64,000 nt of DNA from Mesonia sp008017825. Lineage in GTDB: Bacteria; Bacteroidota; Bacteroidia; Flavobacteriales; Flavobacteriaceae. A program made the position numbers and the translations under genes. Under the pieces are notes generated by a model. That model made no database searches. It worked only from the letters and a program-made list of their open reading frames with translations, and was not told the DNA's origin. Below are positions 25,380 through 34,803 of this stretch, piece after piece. Within the stretch, counting starts at the first letter, position 1. The number at the start of each line of letters is the position of its first letter. The stretch is taken from NCBI RefSeq assembly GCF_008017825.1, contig NZ_VRLS01000012.1, positions 434,001-498,000 of the forward strand. Direction: 5' to 3'.

Positions 25380-27695
25380 ATGCTAATTGCAATTTTAATA
25401 GGATTTGTCTTTGCACTCTTTCTCGCTTTCGCTGGAAAATATTTAAAAGGCAAACTTTCTATACTTATTTCATTAATTCCTTTAGGGCTTTTCGTTTATT
25501 TTTTGCAATACATACCAAGTATTTCAGAAGGTAAATTATTAGTAGAAAACCATCAATGGATCCCTTCATTTGGAGTTAACCTTAACTTTCGATTGGATGG
25601 TTTGGCTTTGCTCTTTAGCCTAATGATTACTGGGATTGGAACCTTGGTTTTTGCTTATACTTCTTCCTATTTGAAAAACCATATTTACTTAGATAGGTTT
25701 TATGCTTATTTACTGGTGTTTATGGGGGCGATGTTAGGCTTGGTTCTTTCAGATAACCTTATTACATTGTTTGTTTTTTGGGAGTTAACGAGTATTAGCT
25801 CATTTTTCCTTATCGGATTTAATAACACCAACCCAGATTCTCGCCGTTCGGCACAAACAGCGCTGGCAGTCACAGGAATAGGAGGTTTACTCTTCTTAGC
25901 TGGAGCTTTAATCCTTGGTAATATAGCAGGTACCTATCAAATTTCTGAAATGATTCCGCTTAGCGAAATGATAGGTCAAAATGCACATTATGTATTGGCG
26001 GTGGCTCTTATTTTTGGAGCAGCCTTTACAAAATCAGCACAATTTCCTTTCCATTTTTGGCTTCCAGGAGCGATGAAAGCTCCTACACCAGTTTCAACTT
26101 ACTTGCACTCTGCAACCATGGTAAAAGCAGGGATTTATTTATTATTTAGACTTTCACCCGTCTTAGGCGGACAAGCATTTTGGAACACGACCTTACTTAT
26201 AGTTGGAGCGGTAACCATGTTTTATGCTGCATTTCATACGCTTTTTAGAACCGATTTAAAAGGAGTTCTAGCTTATTCTACCATAGCCGCATTGGGAATT
26301 TTAACTTTTTTAATAGGCTTAGGAACTCATGAAGCATTACTTGCGGCAGGAGTATTTATTTTAGTACACGCCCTATATAAAGCCACCTTGTTTTTAATGA
26401 CAGGAGCTATAGATTTGGGAACAAAAACGAGAGATATAACCGCACTCTCTGGACTTAGAAAAGTGATGTTGCCTATTGCCGTTGCCGGAATTTTAGCAGC
26501 AATCTCAAATGCAGGAATTCCGCCAAGTGTGGGGTTCTTGGGGAAAGATCTTATCTACGAAAGCACGTTACATTTTGATCACTCATCGGCTATATTTTTA
26601 ACAATTTTAGCGGTTGCTACCAACGTGTTAATCGCCTACGCAGGTTACGTCGCAGGAGTAAAACCTTTTATAGGAAAGTTGCCTACAGGGATGGAAAACG
26701 TAGATTTTCCGCCGTTATTAATTTGGTTGCCTCCAGTGCTATTAGCAGTTTTAGGTTTTGTTTTTGGGATATTCCCAGGTCTTATTCAAGAAAGTTTAAT
26801 TAAACCTATATTGACATCCGTAGGACAAAACGCTTCAGATGTCCACTTAAAGCTATGGCACGGTTTTACGCCTATTTTAGGATTAAGTGTACTAACAATC
26901 AGCCTTGGTTTGCTTCTTTACTTCTTATGGAAACCTACTAAAAGTAAAGAAGATTTTATAGAAAGGTTTGAACGTATCTCTCCAAAAAGTATATTAGAAA
27001 ATTTAGCCATTCTATTTGAAAGAGGATCTGATTTATGGACAAGAATTTTTCAAAATGGTTATCTGCGTAATTATATTTCAGTAATAATTATCTTTTTAGT
27101 CGGTTTAGTATCGGTTACTCTATTAAAGAATACCACCTACAATATTGATTACTCCTCCTTTTCTCGCTTAACCGTTTATGAGGTAGTCACATTAGTGATT
27201 ATGATTCTATCTATAGGTTTTGCTGTATTTACAAAATCTAGGTTGGCTGCGGTTGCAGCAACAGGAGTTATGGGTTATTCCATATGTCTCTTCTTTGTGT
27301 TTTACTCTGCACCAGATTTGGCAATGACTCAATTTACCATAGATACCTTAACTGTTATATTATTTGTATTAGTACTATATAAGTTACCAAAGTATTTAAA
27401 GCTGTCAGATTATAAAACGAGAGTTAAAGATGCGGTAATTTCAACTGCTTTTGGCGGATTAATTACCATACTTGCTTTAGAAGTTTTAGCACAGCCAGTT
27501 AATGAAGAAATAAGTAATTATTATGCAGAAAATTCATATATTCTTGCTCACGGTAAGAATGTGGTGAATGTAATTTTAGTAGATTTTAGAGGAACTGATA
27601 CCATGGTAGAAATTTCGGTATTAACCATTGCAGCTATTGGAGTATTTGGACTTTTAAAATTGAGATTAAAATCATCTGAAAGAAAACAAAAGTAA
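25380..27695 (+). CDS. mnhA: Mrp-type Na+/H+ antiporter subunit A
   Basis: A 771-residue, very hydrophobic largest subunit of the multisubunit Mrp cation/proton antiporter in the cytoplasmic membrane. The N-terminal two thirds resemble the NuoL proton-channel core (FWELTSISSFFLIGF, FPFHFWLPGAMKAPTPVSTYLHSATMVK). The C-terminal part (from about residue 590) is the MbhD/MbhE-like region (SAPDLAMTQFTIDTLTVILFV, NVILVDFRGTDTMVEISVL). It heads a complete A-to-G operon, and MnhB starts at the next base. Confidence 0.96.
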   Translation: MLIAILIGFVFALFLAFAGKYLKGKLSILISLIPLGLFVYFLQYIPSISEGKLLVENHQWIPSFGVNLNFRLDGLALLFSLMITGIGTLVFAYTSSYLKNHIYLDRFYAYLLVFMGAMLGLVLSDNLITLFVFWELTSISSFFLIGFNNTNPDSRRSAQTALAVTGIGGLLFLAGALILGNIAGTYQISEMIPLSEMIGQNAHYVLAVALIFGAAFTKSAQFPFHFWLPGAMKAPTPVSTYLHSATMVKAGIYLLFRLSPVLGGQAFWNTTLLIVGAVTMFYAAFHTLFRTDLKGVLAYSTIAALGILTFLIGLGTHEALLAAGVFILVHALYKATLFLMTGAIDLGTKTRDITALSGLRKVMLPIAVAGILAAISNAGIPPSVGFLGKDLIYESTLHFDHSSAIFLTILAVATNVLIAYAGYVAGVKPFIGKLPTGMENVDFPPLLIWLPPVLLAVLGFVFGIFPGLIQESLIKPILTSVGQNASDVHLKLWHGFTPILGLSVLTISLGLLLYFLWKPTKSKEDFIERFERISPKSILENLAILFERGSDLWTRIFQNGYLRNYISVIIIFLVGLVSVTLLKNTTYNIDYSSFSRLTVYEVVTLVIMILSIGFAVFTKSRLAAVAATGVMGYSICLFFVFYSAPDLAMTQFTIDTLTVILFVLVLYKLPKYLKLSDYKTRVKDAVISTAFGGLITILALEVLAQPVNEEISNYYAENSYILAHGKNVVNVILVDFRGTDTMVEISVLTIAAIGVFGLLKLRLKSSERKQK

Positions 27696-28109
27696 ATGAA
27701 AACAATCATATTAAGAACGGCTTCCAACTATCTGCTACCTATATTGCTGCTGTTCTCTATATTTATATTGTTAAGAGGTCACTATTTGCCTGGCGGCGGA
27801 TTTGTAGGAGGACTCATTGCATCTATTGCATTTGTGCTTCATGCATTCGCTAACGGATTAAAAGATACCAAAAAACTATTAAAATTTCACCCAGGATATT
27901 TGATGCCTGTAGGTCTAGCTTTAGCGTTTTTAAGTGGTCTATTACCCGTTATAGGCTTTGATGAAGCTTTTATGACAGGTCTTTGGATGCACGACCCTAT
28001 TCCTGTTATTGGGTCTATAGGGACAGCTCTATTTTTTGATATAGGGGTTTATATCGTTGTGCAAGGAGTTACATTAACCATTATTTTCACTATTTCAGAA
28101 TCAGCTTAA
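27696..28109 (+). CDS. mnhB: Mrp-type Na+/H+ antiporter subunit B
   Basis: A 137-residue membrane subunit with four transmembrane segments and the family stretch GHYLPGGGFVGGLIAS near residue 30. It starts directly after the mnhA stop and is followed by mnhC after 1 base. It is needed with the other subunits for a functional antiporter. Confidence 0.95.
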   Translation: MKTIILRTASNYLLPILLLFSIFILLRGHYLPGGGFVGGLIASIAFVLHAFANGLKDTKKLLKFHPGYLMPVGLALAFLSGLLPVIGFDEAFMTGLWMHDPIPVIGSIGTALFFDIGVYIVVQGVTLTIIFTISESA

Positions 28110-28110
28110 T

Positions 28111-28464
28111 ATGGAGTTTTTATTAGCAATTATGACAGGGATTCTATATGCAGCAGGGCTGTATATGATGCTTAGGCGTAGCTTGGTAAAACTTATAATA
28201 GGTTTGATCATGATAAGTAACGGGGCAAATTTATTAATTTTTCTTCTAGGAAGAATCACTAAAGGACATCCGCCAATTATTAAAGGAAGTGCAGAAGTTT
28301 TTGCTGATATTTATGCAGATCCCGTTCCGCAAGCTTTAATCCTTACCGCTATTGTAATTAGTTTTGGATTACAATCTTTTGCTATTATTTTGGTGAAGAG
28401 AGCTTATAAAGTGGTGAAAACAGATGATTTGGATGAAATGAATACAACAGACGAGGGAATATGA
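28111..28464 (+). CDS. mnhC: Mrp-type Na+/H+ antiporter subunit C
   Basis: A 117-residue NuoK-like subunit with three transmembrane helices (GLYMMLRRSLVKLIIGL, then DPVPQALILTAIVISFGLQSFA, which is typical of MnhC). It overlaps mnhD by 4 bases. Confidence 0.95.
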   Translation: MEFLLAIMTGILYAAGLYMMLRRSLVKLIIGLIMISNGANLLIFLLGRITKGHPPIIKGSAEVFADIYADPVPQALILTAIVISFGLQSFAIILVKRAYKVVKTDDLDEMNTTDEGI

Positions 28465-29972
28465 TGCAACAATTATTATTATATCCGCTTTTGTGGCAAC
28501 TCTTTATGAGTATTGCATTGATGTTTGCATGGCAGCATATTAATATCCAGCGAGTGATGAGTATCGTCGGTAGTGCGATAGGACTGGTTTTTTCAGGAAT
28601 GTTGTTTTATAAAGTTTTAGTATATGGTACGCAGACTATACAAGCAGGTGGCTGGGAAGCTCCATTCGGAATTACTTTTGTTGCCGATACCCTTTCTGCT
28701 ACTCTAGTTTTATTAACTTCTATTGCTGGCTTAGCTGTTTCTAGTTTCTCTTCGGCATCTATCATTCCGGCTCGATTAAGGTTTGGGTATTTCGCCATAT
28801 TTCATTTCTTACTTTTAGGCTTAATAGGTGCTTTCTTAACAGGAGATATCTTTAACCTGTATGTGTGGTTTGAAATTATCATCATTAGTTCATTTGTATT
28901 GATAACCTTAGGGGGTGAAAAAGCTCAAATTGAAGGAGCTGTAAAATATTTTACTTTAAATATACTTGCCTCCATTATCTTTCTTACAGCTATAGCAGTT
29001 TTATATGGCTTAGCAGGTTCTTTAAATATGGCCGATTTAGCCGTGCTTATCCCAAAAATTGAAAATAGAGGTTTAGTAAAAGTAGCTGCGATTTTATTTT
29101 TAATAGGTTTTGGTATTAAGTCTGCTGTATTTCCATTATACTTTTGGTTGCCGGCATCTTACCACACTCCGCCATCTGCAGTTGCAGCAATTTTTGGAGG
29201 CTTACTAACAAAAGTTGGTGTCTATGCATTAATTAGAGTCTTCACACTCATCTTTGTAGGTGATGTTTTATTAGATGAAATATTAATTGTGATAGCTGTT
29301 CTTACGTTGTTTAGTGGAGGGATAGGAGCTTTAGTGCAAAAGAATATGCGTAAAGTATTTTCTTACCTTATCATTTGTCATATTGGATTTATGATTGCTG
29401 GTTTGGGAATGTTTACAGAGCTTGCCATAGCAGGAGCGATCTTCTATTTAATTCATGATATCGTGGTGAAAACCAATTTATTTATGATTAGCGGTATTAT
29501 ATATAGAATTAAAGGAAGTAACAATATAAAATCATTAGGAGGATTGTATAAGGAGTATCCTAAATTAAGTCTGTTGATGACGATACCTTTCTTTTCTTTG
29601 ATCGGGATTCCGCCTTTATCGGGATTTTGGCCAAAAATATCTTTAATTGTTTCTAGTTTTAATACTCAAAATTATTTGGTATTAGGAGCTGTTATTTTTG
29701 CCAGTTTTCTTACTTTAATTGTAATGGCAAAATTATGGTCAGAAGTGTTTTGGAAAAACCCTGTTGATTTACCAAAAAGAGAACATTTTCTTTATTTTAA
29801 TAAAATGACTACCACGAGAAAACTTCAAATGCTTTTGCCCATTGTTTTTTTAACAGGAGTTTCTTTATATATTGGTTTTGGAGCAGAAAGCATTCAGCAG
29901 CTTTCAACTAGAATCGCAGGAGAATTAATGAATAGTCAACAATATATAGAAGCAGTAATGCCTAAAAGCTAA
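28461..29972 (+). CDS. mnhD: Mrp-type Na+/H+ antiporter subunit D
   Basis: A 503-residue NuoN/NuoM-like proton-channel subunit with about 14 helices. Typical stretches are NLYVWFEIIIISSFVL, AVFPLYFWLPASYHTPPSAVAAIFGGLLTKVG with conserved Lys, and GIPPLSGFWPKISL. Coupled by overlap to mnhC and 3 bases from mnhE. Confidence 0.96.
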   Translation: MMQQLLLYPLLWQLFMSIALMFAWQHINIQRVMSIVGSAIGLVFSGMLFYKVLVYGTQTIQAGGWEAPFGITFVADTLSATLVLLTSIAGLAVSSFSSASIIPARLRFGYFAIFHFLLLGLIGAFLTGDIFNLYVWFEIIIISSFVLITLGGEKAQIEGAVKYFTLNILASIIFLTAIAVLYGLAGSLNMADLAVLIPKIENRGLVKVAAILFLIGFGIKSAVFPLYFWLPASYHTPPSAVAAIFGGLLTKVGVYALIRVFTLIFVGDVLLDEILIVIAVLTLFSGGIGALVQKNMRKVFSYLIICHIGFMIAGLGMFTELAIAGAIFYLIHDIVVKTNLFMISGIIYRIKGSNNIKSLGGLYKEYPKLSLLMTIPFFSLIGIPPLSGFWPKISLIVSSFNTQNYLVLGAVIFASFLTLIVMAKLWSEVFWKNPVDLPKREHFLYFNKMTTTRKLQMLLPIVFLTGVSLYIGFGAESIQQLSTRIAGELMNSQQYIEAVMPKS

Positions 29973-29975
29973 GCT

Positions 29976-30452
29976 ATGAAGAATAGGTTTTTATCCAACA
30001 TATTGTTAACTTTTATCTGGGTAGCTATCACTGGAAGCTTCGAGTTTGCTAACTATGTTTTTGGTTTTATACTAAGCTTTATCATACTTTATGTAATTAC
30101 TCAAGGGAGGGGGAGTGCTAAGTATTTTAAAATTATACCTAAGCTAATTTCTTTTATTCTATTCTTTTTATATGAATTATTAAAAGCAAATTTGCAGGTA
30201 GCTTATGATGTGGTTACTCCAACTTTTTATATGAAACCAGGGATTGTAAGGGTTCCTTTAGATGCAGAAACTAATTTAGAAATTACACTTTTAGCTAATT
30301 TAATAACACTAACTCCAGGAACGTTGAGTTTAGATGTTTCAGATGATCGTAAAGTGTTATATGTACATGCTATGTATATTTCCGATAAGGAAGCATTTAT
30401 AAAAGATATTAAAGAAGGATTTGAAAAACGCTTACTTGAAATTTTAAGATGA
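29976..30452 (+). CDS. mnhE: Mrp-type Na+/H+ antiporter subunit E
   Basis: A 158-residue small membrane subunit: two N-terminal hydrophobic helices, then the family motif NLITLTPGTLSLDVS (about residues 108-122) and a soluble tail. It overlaps mnhF by 4 bases. Confidence 0.95.
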   Translation: MKNRFLSNILLTFIWVAITGSFEFANYVFGFILSFIILYVITQGRGSAKYFKIIPKLISFILFFLYELLKANLQVAYDVVTPTFYMKPGIVRVPLDAETNLEITLLANLITLTPGTLSLDVSDDRKVLYVHAMYISDKEAFIKDIKEGFEKRLLEILR

Positions 30453-30757
30453 CCGTAGAAGAATACTTATATTATATAATTTTACCCATATTGGCCATTT
30501 CGGTTTTATTGGTATTTTGCCGTTTTGTGATAGGTCCTAAAATAGCCGATCGTGTGGTAGCTTTAGATTTATTAATCACCATTGGGATTACCATCATCTC
30601 TATTTATAGTATCGTATACGATCAATCTACTTTTCTAGATATTGCGATGATTCTAGGCTTAATCGCTTTTTTGAGTACAGTAGCTTTTTCCTATTATTTA
30701 GAGAAAAGAAATAAATCAAAATTAGACGAAGAAAAGAGAAAACATAACAATGACTGA
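30449..30757 (+). CDS. mnhF: Mrp-type Na+/H+ antiporter subunit F
   Basis: A 102-residue subunit with three transmembrane helices and the signature RFVIGPKIADRVVALDL. It overlaps mnhG by 8 bases, so translation is probably coupled. Confidence 0.94.
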   Translation: MTVEEYLYYIILPILAISVLLVFCRFVIGPKIADRVVALDLLITIGITIISIYSIVYDQSTFLDIAMILGLIAFLSTVAFSYYLEKRNKSKLDEEKRKHNND

Positions 30758-31151
30758 TGCTTTAATAATCATATTATCTAGTTTAGGTGCGATATTTATT
30801 TTATTGGCGGCTGTGGGATTCTTGCGTATGCCAGATACCTATTTAAGAATATCGGTTACTACTAAGGCTGTTACTTTGGGAGTAGGGCTTATTTTGGCAA
30901 GCGCAGCTATTTATTTTGACGACTTATCGGTTACTTCTAGAGTGCTTGCTATTATTTTGTTTATTATTCTTACCGCTCCCGTAGGTGCACATTTAATTGG
31001 GAGGGCCTCATACTTCTTAGGAGTTAAAATGTGGGATAAATCGGTGATGGATGAATTAGAAGGAAAATATAAAAAATTCTCTCACAAATTAAATAGCGGA
31101 GACGATTTAAAAGATGATGAGGAGAAAGTAGAGCAGCAAGAAAAAAACTAA
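30750..31151 (+). CDS. mnhG: Mrp-type Na+/H+ antiporter subunit G
   Basis: A 133-residue last subunit of the antiporter with three helices: GFLRMPDTYLRISVTTKAVTLGVGL and LTAPVGAHLIGRASY are diagnostic. The C-terminal 30 residues are a charged acidic tail. Only 7 bases separate it from bioF, so biotin genes may be read from the same transcript. Confidence 0.95.
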   Translation: MTDALIIILSSLGAIFILLAAVGFLRMPDTYLRISVTTKAVTLGVGLILASAAIYFDDLSVTSRVLAIILFIILTAPVGAHLIGRASYFLGVKMWDKSVMDELEGKYKKFSHKLNSGDDLKDDEEKVEQQEKN

Positions 31152-31158
31152 TTGTTCT

Positions 31159-32298
31159 ATGAAACAATTAGCCAAAAACCTTCAATCAAAACTTCAAAAT
31201 CGTAAAGAAAATCATCTTTATAGAAGCCTAGGGAAAACTCAGGCAAAAGAAATTAATTTTTACTCTAACGATTATTTAAGTTTTAGTAAAAACTCTTCTA
31301 TTTCGCTTAAAGCGGAAAAAATACTGCAACAATTTCATATTTCTCAACACGGATCAACGGGATCTCGATTAATTTCTGGGAATCATAAACTGTTTCAAGT
31401 TACTGAAGAATTTATTGCTCATTATCATAAAGAAGAGTCGGCTTTATTATTTAATTCGGGTTATGATGCTAATGTAGGAGTCTTGTCTTCGGTGCCGCAG
31501 CGCGGAGATGTCATTTTATACGACGAGTTTTCGCACGCATCTATTCGTGATGGAATACAACTTTCATCAGCTAAATCATATAAGTTTTCTCATAACAACT
31601 TAGCCGATTTAGAACTTAAATTAGAGAAATTCTCTAAGAGTTCTCAAAATATGTATGTAGTTACCGAATCTGTCTTTTCAATGGATGGAGATTCTCCAGA
31701 TTTAAAAAAACTCGTTGATATTTGCTCTAATAAAAATGCTTTTGTCATTATAGATGAAGCACATGCACTTGGGGTTATTGGTGATAAAGGAGAAGGTTTA
31801 GTCCAAATTTTAGGCTTAGAAAAGAATGTATTTGCGAGAATTGTAACATTTGGAAAAGCATTGGGCGCTCACGGAGCAGCCGTAATAGGAAGTCATCAAT
31901 TATGTAACTTTCTTATTAATTTCGCTAAAAGCTTTATTTATACCACGAGTTTAGCGCCACATACGGTAGCGATCATTTATGCATCTTATCAATTTTTAGC
32001 TAAAACGGAGCAAAGAAAAAACTTAGAAAAAAACATTAACTATTTTAAATCTCAAATTGATGTCTTTCAATTAAACTCAAAATTTATAGCGAGTGTCACT
32101 CCCATTCAGTCATTTATCATTAGTGGTAATGAAAATGCATTGCGTTTGGCAAAAACTTTAGAAGAAAATGATATTTCCGCGAAAGCGATACTATCACCCA
32201 CAGTCAAAGTGGGAGAAGAGCGAATAAGAATTTGTCTTAATGCTCAACATACTTTAGATGAAATAAATTGCTTATTACAAATAATAAAAAATCATTAA
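31159..32298 (+). CDS. bioF: 8-amino-7-oxononanoate synthase
   Basis: A 379-residue PLP enzyme of the alpha-oxoamine synthase family that condenses pimeloyl-ACP/CoA with alanine in biotin synthesis. Visible are HGSTGSRLISGNHKL, the cofactor stretch VIIDEAHALGVIG, and the PLP lysine context VTFGKALGAHGAAV. It belongs to a biotin cluster with bioD, bioA and bioB. The relative KBL has the same fold, but the cluster decides for BioF. Confidence 0.94.
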   Translation: MKQLAKNLQSKLQNRKENHLYRSLGKTQAKEINFYSNDYLSFSKNSSISLKAEKILQQFHISQHGSTGSRLISGNHKLFQVTEEFIAHYHKEESALLFNSGYDANVGVLSSVPQRGDVILYDEFSHASIRDGIQLSSAKSYKFSHNNLADLELKLEKFSKSSQNMYVVTESVFSMDGDSPDLKKLVDICSNKNAFVIIDEAHALGVIGDKGEGLVQILGLEKNVFARIVTFGKALGAHGAAVIGSHQLCNFLINFAKSFIYTTSLAPHTVAIIYASYQFLAKTEQRKNLEKNINYFKSQIDVFQLNSKFIASVTPIQSFIISGNENALRLAKTLEENDISAKAILSPTVKVGEERIRICLNAQHTLDEINCLLQIIKNH

Positions 32299-32300
32299 GT

Positions 32301-32714
32301 ATGGATACAAGTTGGGTGGTGGTCGCGAAATATCCTTATTCCTCTGAGGCGCAAATCTATAAAGGAAGATTAGAAGCAGAAGGAATTCAGGTGCATTTGC
32401 AAGATGAATATACGATAGATACAGACCCTTTAATGAGTCACGCGATTGGTGGTGTAAAACTAAAAGTACGTAAGGAGGATGAAGATTTTGCTTTAGAAAT
32501 TTTAGAAAAAATGCCTAAATATTCTCTAACCAATGAGGGAGAGAAAATTCATTGTCCTAAATGCAATAGCTCAAAAATAGATTATTTTACCACCATACAC
32601 GATTTAAAAACTTTTCTTGCCTTTTTAGGTAGTTGGATTGTCGCAGCTTTACCTTTTTATGCCGCTTACGAGTATCGTTGTGCCAATTGCAAAACAAAAT
32701 TTAAAAAATTATGA
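32301..32714 (+). CDS. DUF2007-type protein with C-terminal zinc ribbon and membrane helix
   Basis: A 137-residue protein. The N-terminal part (VVVAKYPYSSEAQIYKGRLEAEGI, about residues 5-65) matches the DUF2007 putative signal-transducing domain. Then comes a zinc-ribbon-like pair HCPKC...CANC split by a hydrophobic segment (FLGSWIVAALPFYAAYEY). I prefer the ATG at 32301 (MDTSWVV), 2 bases after bioF; a longer start would overlap bioF. It overlaps bioD by 4 bases. It has no known step in biotin synthesis, and its role is open. Confidence 0.88.
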   Translation: MDTSWVVVAKYPYSSEAQIYKGRLEAEGIQVHLQDEYTIDTDPLMSHAIGGVKLKVRKEDEDFALEILEKMPKYSLTNEGEKIHCPKCNSSKIDYFTTIHDLKTFLAFLGSWIVAALPFYAAYEYRCANCKTKFKKL

Positions 32715-33334
32715 GTCATATATTTATTACAGGAATAGGAACCGAAATAGGAAAAACGGTAATTTCTGCTATTGTGGTAGAAGCTTTAGAAGCCGATTAT
32801 TTTAAACCTATTCAGGCGGGCGATTTAGATAACTCTGACACACATAAGGTAAAGAAACTGGTAAGTAACACTAACTCGAAATTCCACGAAAGTGCCTATA
32901 AGTTAAATACACCTATGAGTCCGCATGCTTCCGCGGAAATAGATAATGTAATCATTGATGCTAAAAACTTAAAAAGACCTAAAACAGAAAACACATTAGT
33001 AATTGAGGGAGCAGGTGGAGTTTTAGTTCCGTTAAACGGAACAGAAATGATTATAGATTTAATTTCTAAAGACGATCAGGTAATTGTCGTTTCTAAACAT
33101 TATTTGGGGAGTATTAACCACACATTGCTTACCATCGAAGCTCTTAAAGCAAGAGGATTAAAAATAGCAGGAATTATTTTTAACGGAGAAGAAAACCCTA
33201 CAACAGAAGAAATTATTCTTTCTCAAACCCAATCAAGTTTGTTGGGAAGAATAAAAGAAGAACCTTATATAGATGAAGCGGTAGTGCGCTATTATGCTGC
33301 CCAGTGGAAAGAAAATTTAAAGAAAATAAAATGA
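32711..33334 (+). CDS. bioD: ATP-dependent dethiobiotin synthetase
   Basis: A 207-residue enzyme closing the ureido ring of dethiobiotin. The P-loop GIGTEIGKT (residues 7-15), FKPIQAGDLDNSDT and the EGAGGVLVPL motif are present. It overlaps both neighbours by 4 bases (ATGA), so the cluster is translationally coupled. Confidence 0.96.
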   Translation: MSHIFITGIGTEIGKTVISAIVVEALEADYFKPIQAGDLDNSDTHKVKKLVSNTNSKFHESAYKLNTPMSPHASAEIDNVIIDAKNLKRPKTENTLVIEGAGGVLVPLNGTEMIIDLISKDDQVIVVSKHYLGSINHTLLTIEALKARGLKIAGIIFNGEENPTTEEIILSQTQSSLLGRIKEEPYIDEAVVRYYAAQWKENLKKIK

Positions 33335-34614
33335 GTATTTTAGAAAAAGACAAAAAATACATTTGGCATCCGTTAACTCAACACAAAAAGAAACAAGAGA
33401 TTTTGCCTATAAAAAAGGCTAAAGGAGTTTTTTTGTATGATGAAAATGATAAATCTTATGTAGACGGGATTTCTTCTTGGTACACAGCGGTTTATGGCCA
33501 TTGTAATGACTTTATTATAGAAGCGGTAAAAACTCAAATGGAAACTTTAGATCAGGTGGTTTTTACAGGGTTTACGCATGAGCCTGCTGCAAAACTTGCT
33601 GAAGCTTTAATGGAAATCCTTCCAGAGGGTCAGCAGAAAGTTTTTTTTAACGACAACGGTTCTACTTCTACTGAAATCGGAATTAAAATGGCGTTGCAAT
33701 ACCATTATAATTTAGGTAAGGATAGAAAAACCATGCTTGCTTTTGAAGAAGGTTTTCATGGGGATACATTTGGAGCAATGTCGGTATCTGGGCTATCGGT
33801 TTATAACGGAGCTTTTGAAGATCATTTTATTAAAGTAAAACGCATTCCTGTTCCTAATGGTAAGAATACAGACGAAATTCTTCAGAAAATAAAAGATATA
33901 CATAAAGAAACTCCTTTAGCAGGGTTTATTTATGAGCCATTAGTGCAAGGAGCTGCTGCCATGAAAATGCACGACAAAAAAGATTTAGATCAAATTTTGA
34001 GCTTGTGTAAATCTTTAGATATTGTTTTGGTAGCCGATGAGGTGATGACTGGTTTTGGAAAAACAGGAAGTTATTTTGCTTCAGATTTTATGGAAACCAA
34101 ACCCGATGTAATGTGTTTGTCTAAAGCATTAACAGCGGGTCTTTTACCCATGGGTGCTACCACATGCTCTCAAAAAATATATGATGCTTTTTATGATGAT
34201 GAGATTGCTAAAGGACTATTTCATGGGCATACGTATACAGCAAATCCGTTAGCTTGTACTACAGCTTTGGCGGCAATTCAGTTGTTGACTAGTAAAACCA
34301 TACAAGAAAATATAGAAAAAGTAATTAAGAGCCACAATGCTTTTGGACTGCATATTAAAACTCACGCTAAGGTAAAATCTGTGAGGCAGCAAGGAGTAAT
34401 TTTTGCTTTTGAATTAGACGTCGAGTTTTCTAGGTACGGAAATATGCGCGATAAAATATATCAGTTTTTTATGAACGAAGGAGTTTACCTAAGGCCTTTA
34501 GGAAATACGATTTATATTTTAGCCCCTTATATAATTGAAGAGAAAGAATTATTGAAAATTTATAATTCTATTGAAAAACTTTTAAATTCAGATTTGCTAA
34601 ATAGAAGTGATTAA
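33331..34614 (+). CDS. bioA: Adenosylmethionine--8-amino-7-oxononanoate transaminase
   Basis: A 427-residue class III PLP aminotransferase. WHPLTQHKK at the N-terminus, the active site YAVYGH-like segment (YTAVYGHCN), ADEVMTGFGKTG, and the PLP lysine in LSKALTAGLLPMG identify BioA. The start at 33331 (MSILEKD) forms an ATGA overlap with bioD; a start 27 bases earlier is possible but less likely. It is followed by a 214-base leader with hairpins before the beta-ketoacyl synthase. Confidence 0.96.
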   Translation: MSILEKDKKYIWHPLTQHKKKQEILPIKKAKGVFLYDENDKSYVDGISSWYTAVYGHCNDFIIEAVKTQMETLDQVVFTGFTHEPAAKLAEALMEILPEGQQKVFFNDNGSTSTEIGIKMALQYHYNLGKDRKTMLAFEEGFHGDTFGAMSVSGLSVYNGAFEDHFIKVKRIPVPNGKNTDEILQKIKDIHKETPLAGFIYEPLVQGAAAMKMHDKKDLDQILSLCKSLDIVLVADEVMTGFGKTGSYFASDFMETKPDVMCLSKALTAGLLPMGATTCSQKIYDAFYDDEIAKGLFHGHTYTANPLACTTALAAIQLLTSKTIQENIEKVIKSHNAFGLHIKTHAKVKSVRQQGVIFAFELDVEFSRYGNMRDKIYQFFMNEGVYLRPLGNTIYILAPYIIEEKELLKIYNSIEKLLNSDLLNRSD

Positions 34615-34702
34615 GCTGTTTTGTTAAGGAATGTCTTAATTTTTAATAAATAAAATTGTATATATTCTTATTTTTAGATAAATATTTGTTATTATTGAGT
34701 AT

Positions 34703-34760
34703 TAATTTTTAGTAATTGAGATTTTTCTAAAAATTAGGATTTGGGGTAACCTAATTTTTA
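34703..34760 (+). promoter_or_regulatory. Candidate leader element with mutually exclusive hairpins
   Basis: Segment B (34727-34738, CTAAAAATTAGG) can pair with upstream segment A (34703-34712, TAATTTTTAG, 10 base pairs) or with downstream segment C (34750-34760, CCTAATTTTTA, 11 base pairs). The pairings exclude each other and sit just before an intrinsic terminator. This is the layout of an attenuator, but the region is AT-rich, no promoter is seen upstream, and chance cannot be ruled out. It fills most of the gap after bioA. Confidence 0.4.
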
Positions 34761-34765
34761 CTTGA

Positions 34766-34794
34766 AGCTCTGGTGTTTGCCGGAGCTTTTTTTT
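34766..34794 (+). terminator. Intrinsic terminator between bioA and the beta-ketoacyl synthase
   Basis: AGCTCTGG (34766-34773) pairs with CCGGAGCT (34780-34787) around TGTTTG, followed by a run of T to 34794. It ends, or attenuates, the bioFDA transcript. Confidence 0.88.
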
Positions 34795-34795
34795 A

Positions 34796-34803
34796 TATTT
34801 TTG
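34796..34803 (+). promoter_or_regulatory. -7 box upstream of the beta-ketoacyl synthase
   Basis: TATTTTTG matches TAnnTTTG directly after the terminator and 25 bases before the TTG start, with a TTG 16 bases upstream inside the terminator stem. It would let the gene be transcribed independently of bioFDA. Confidence 0.4.
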
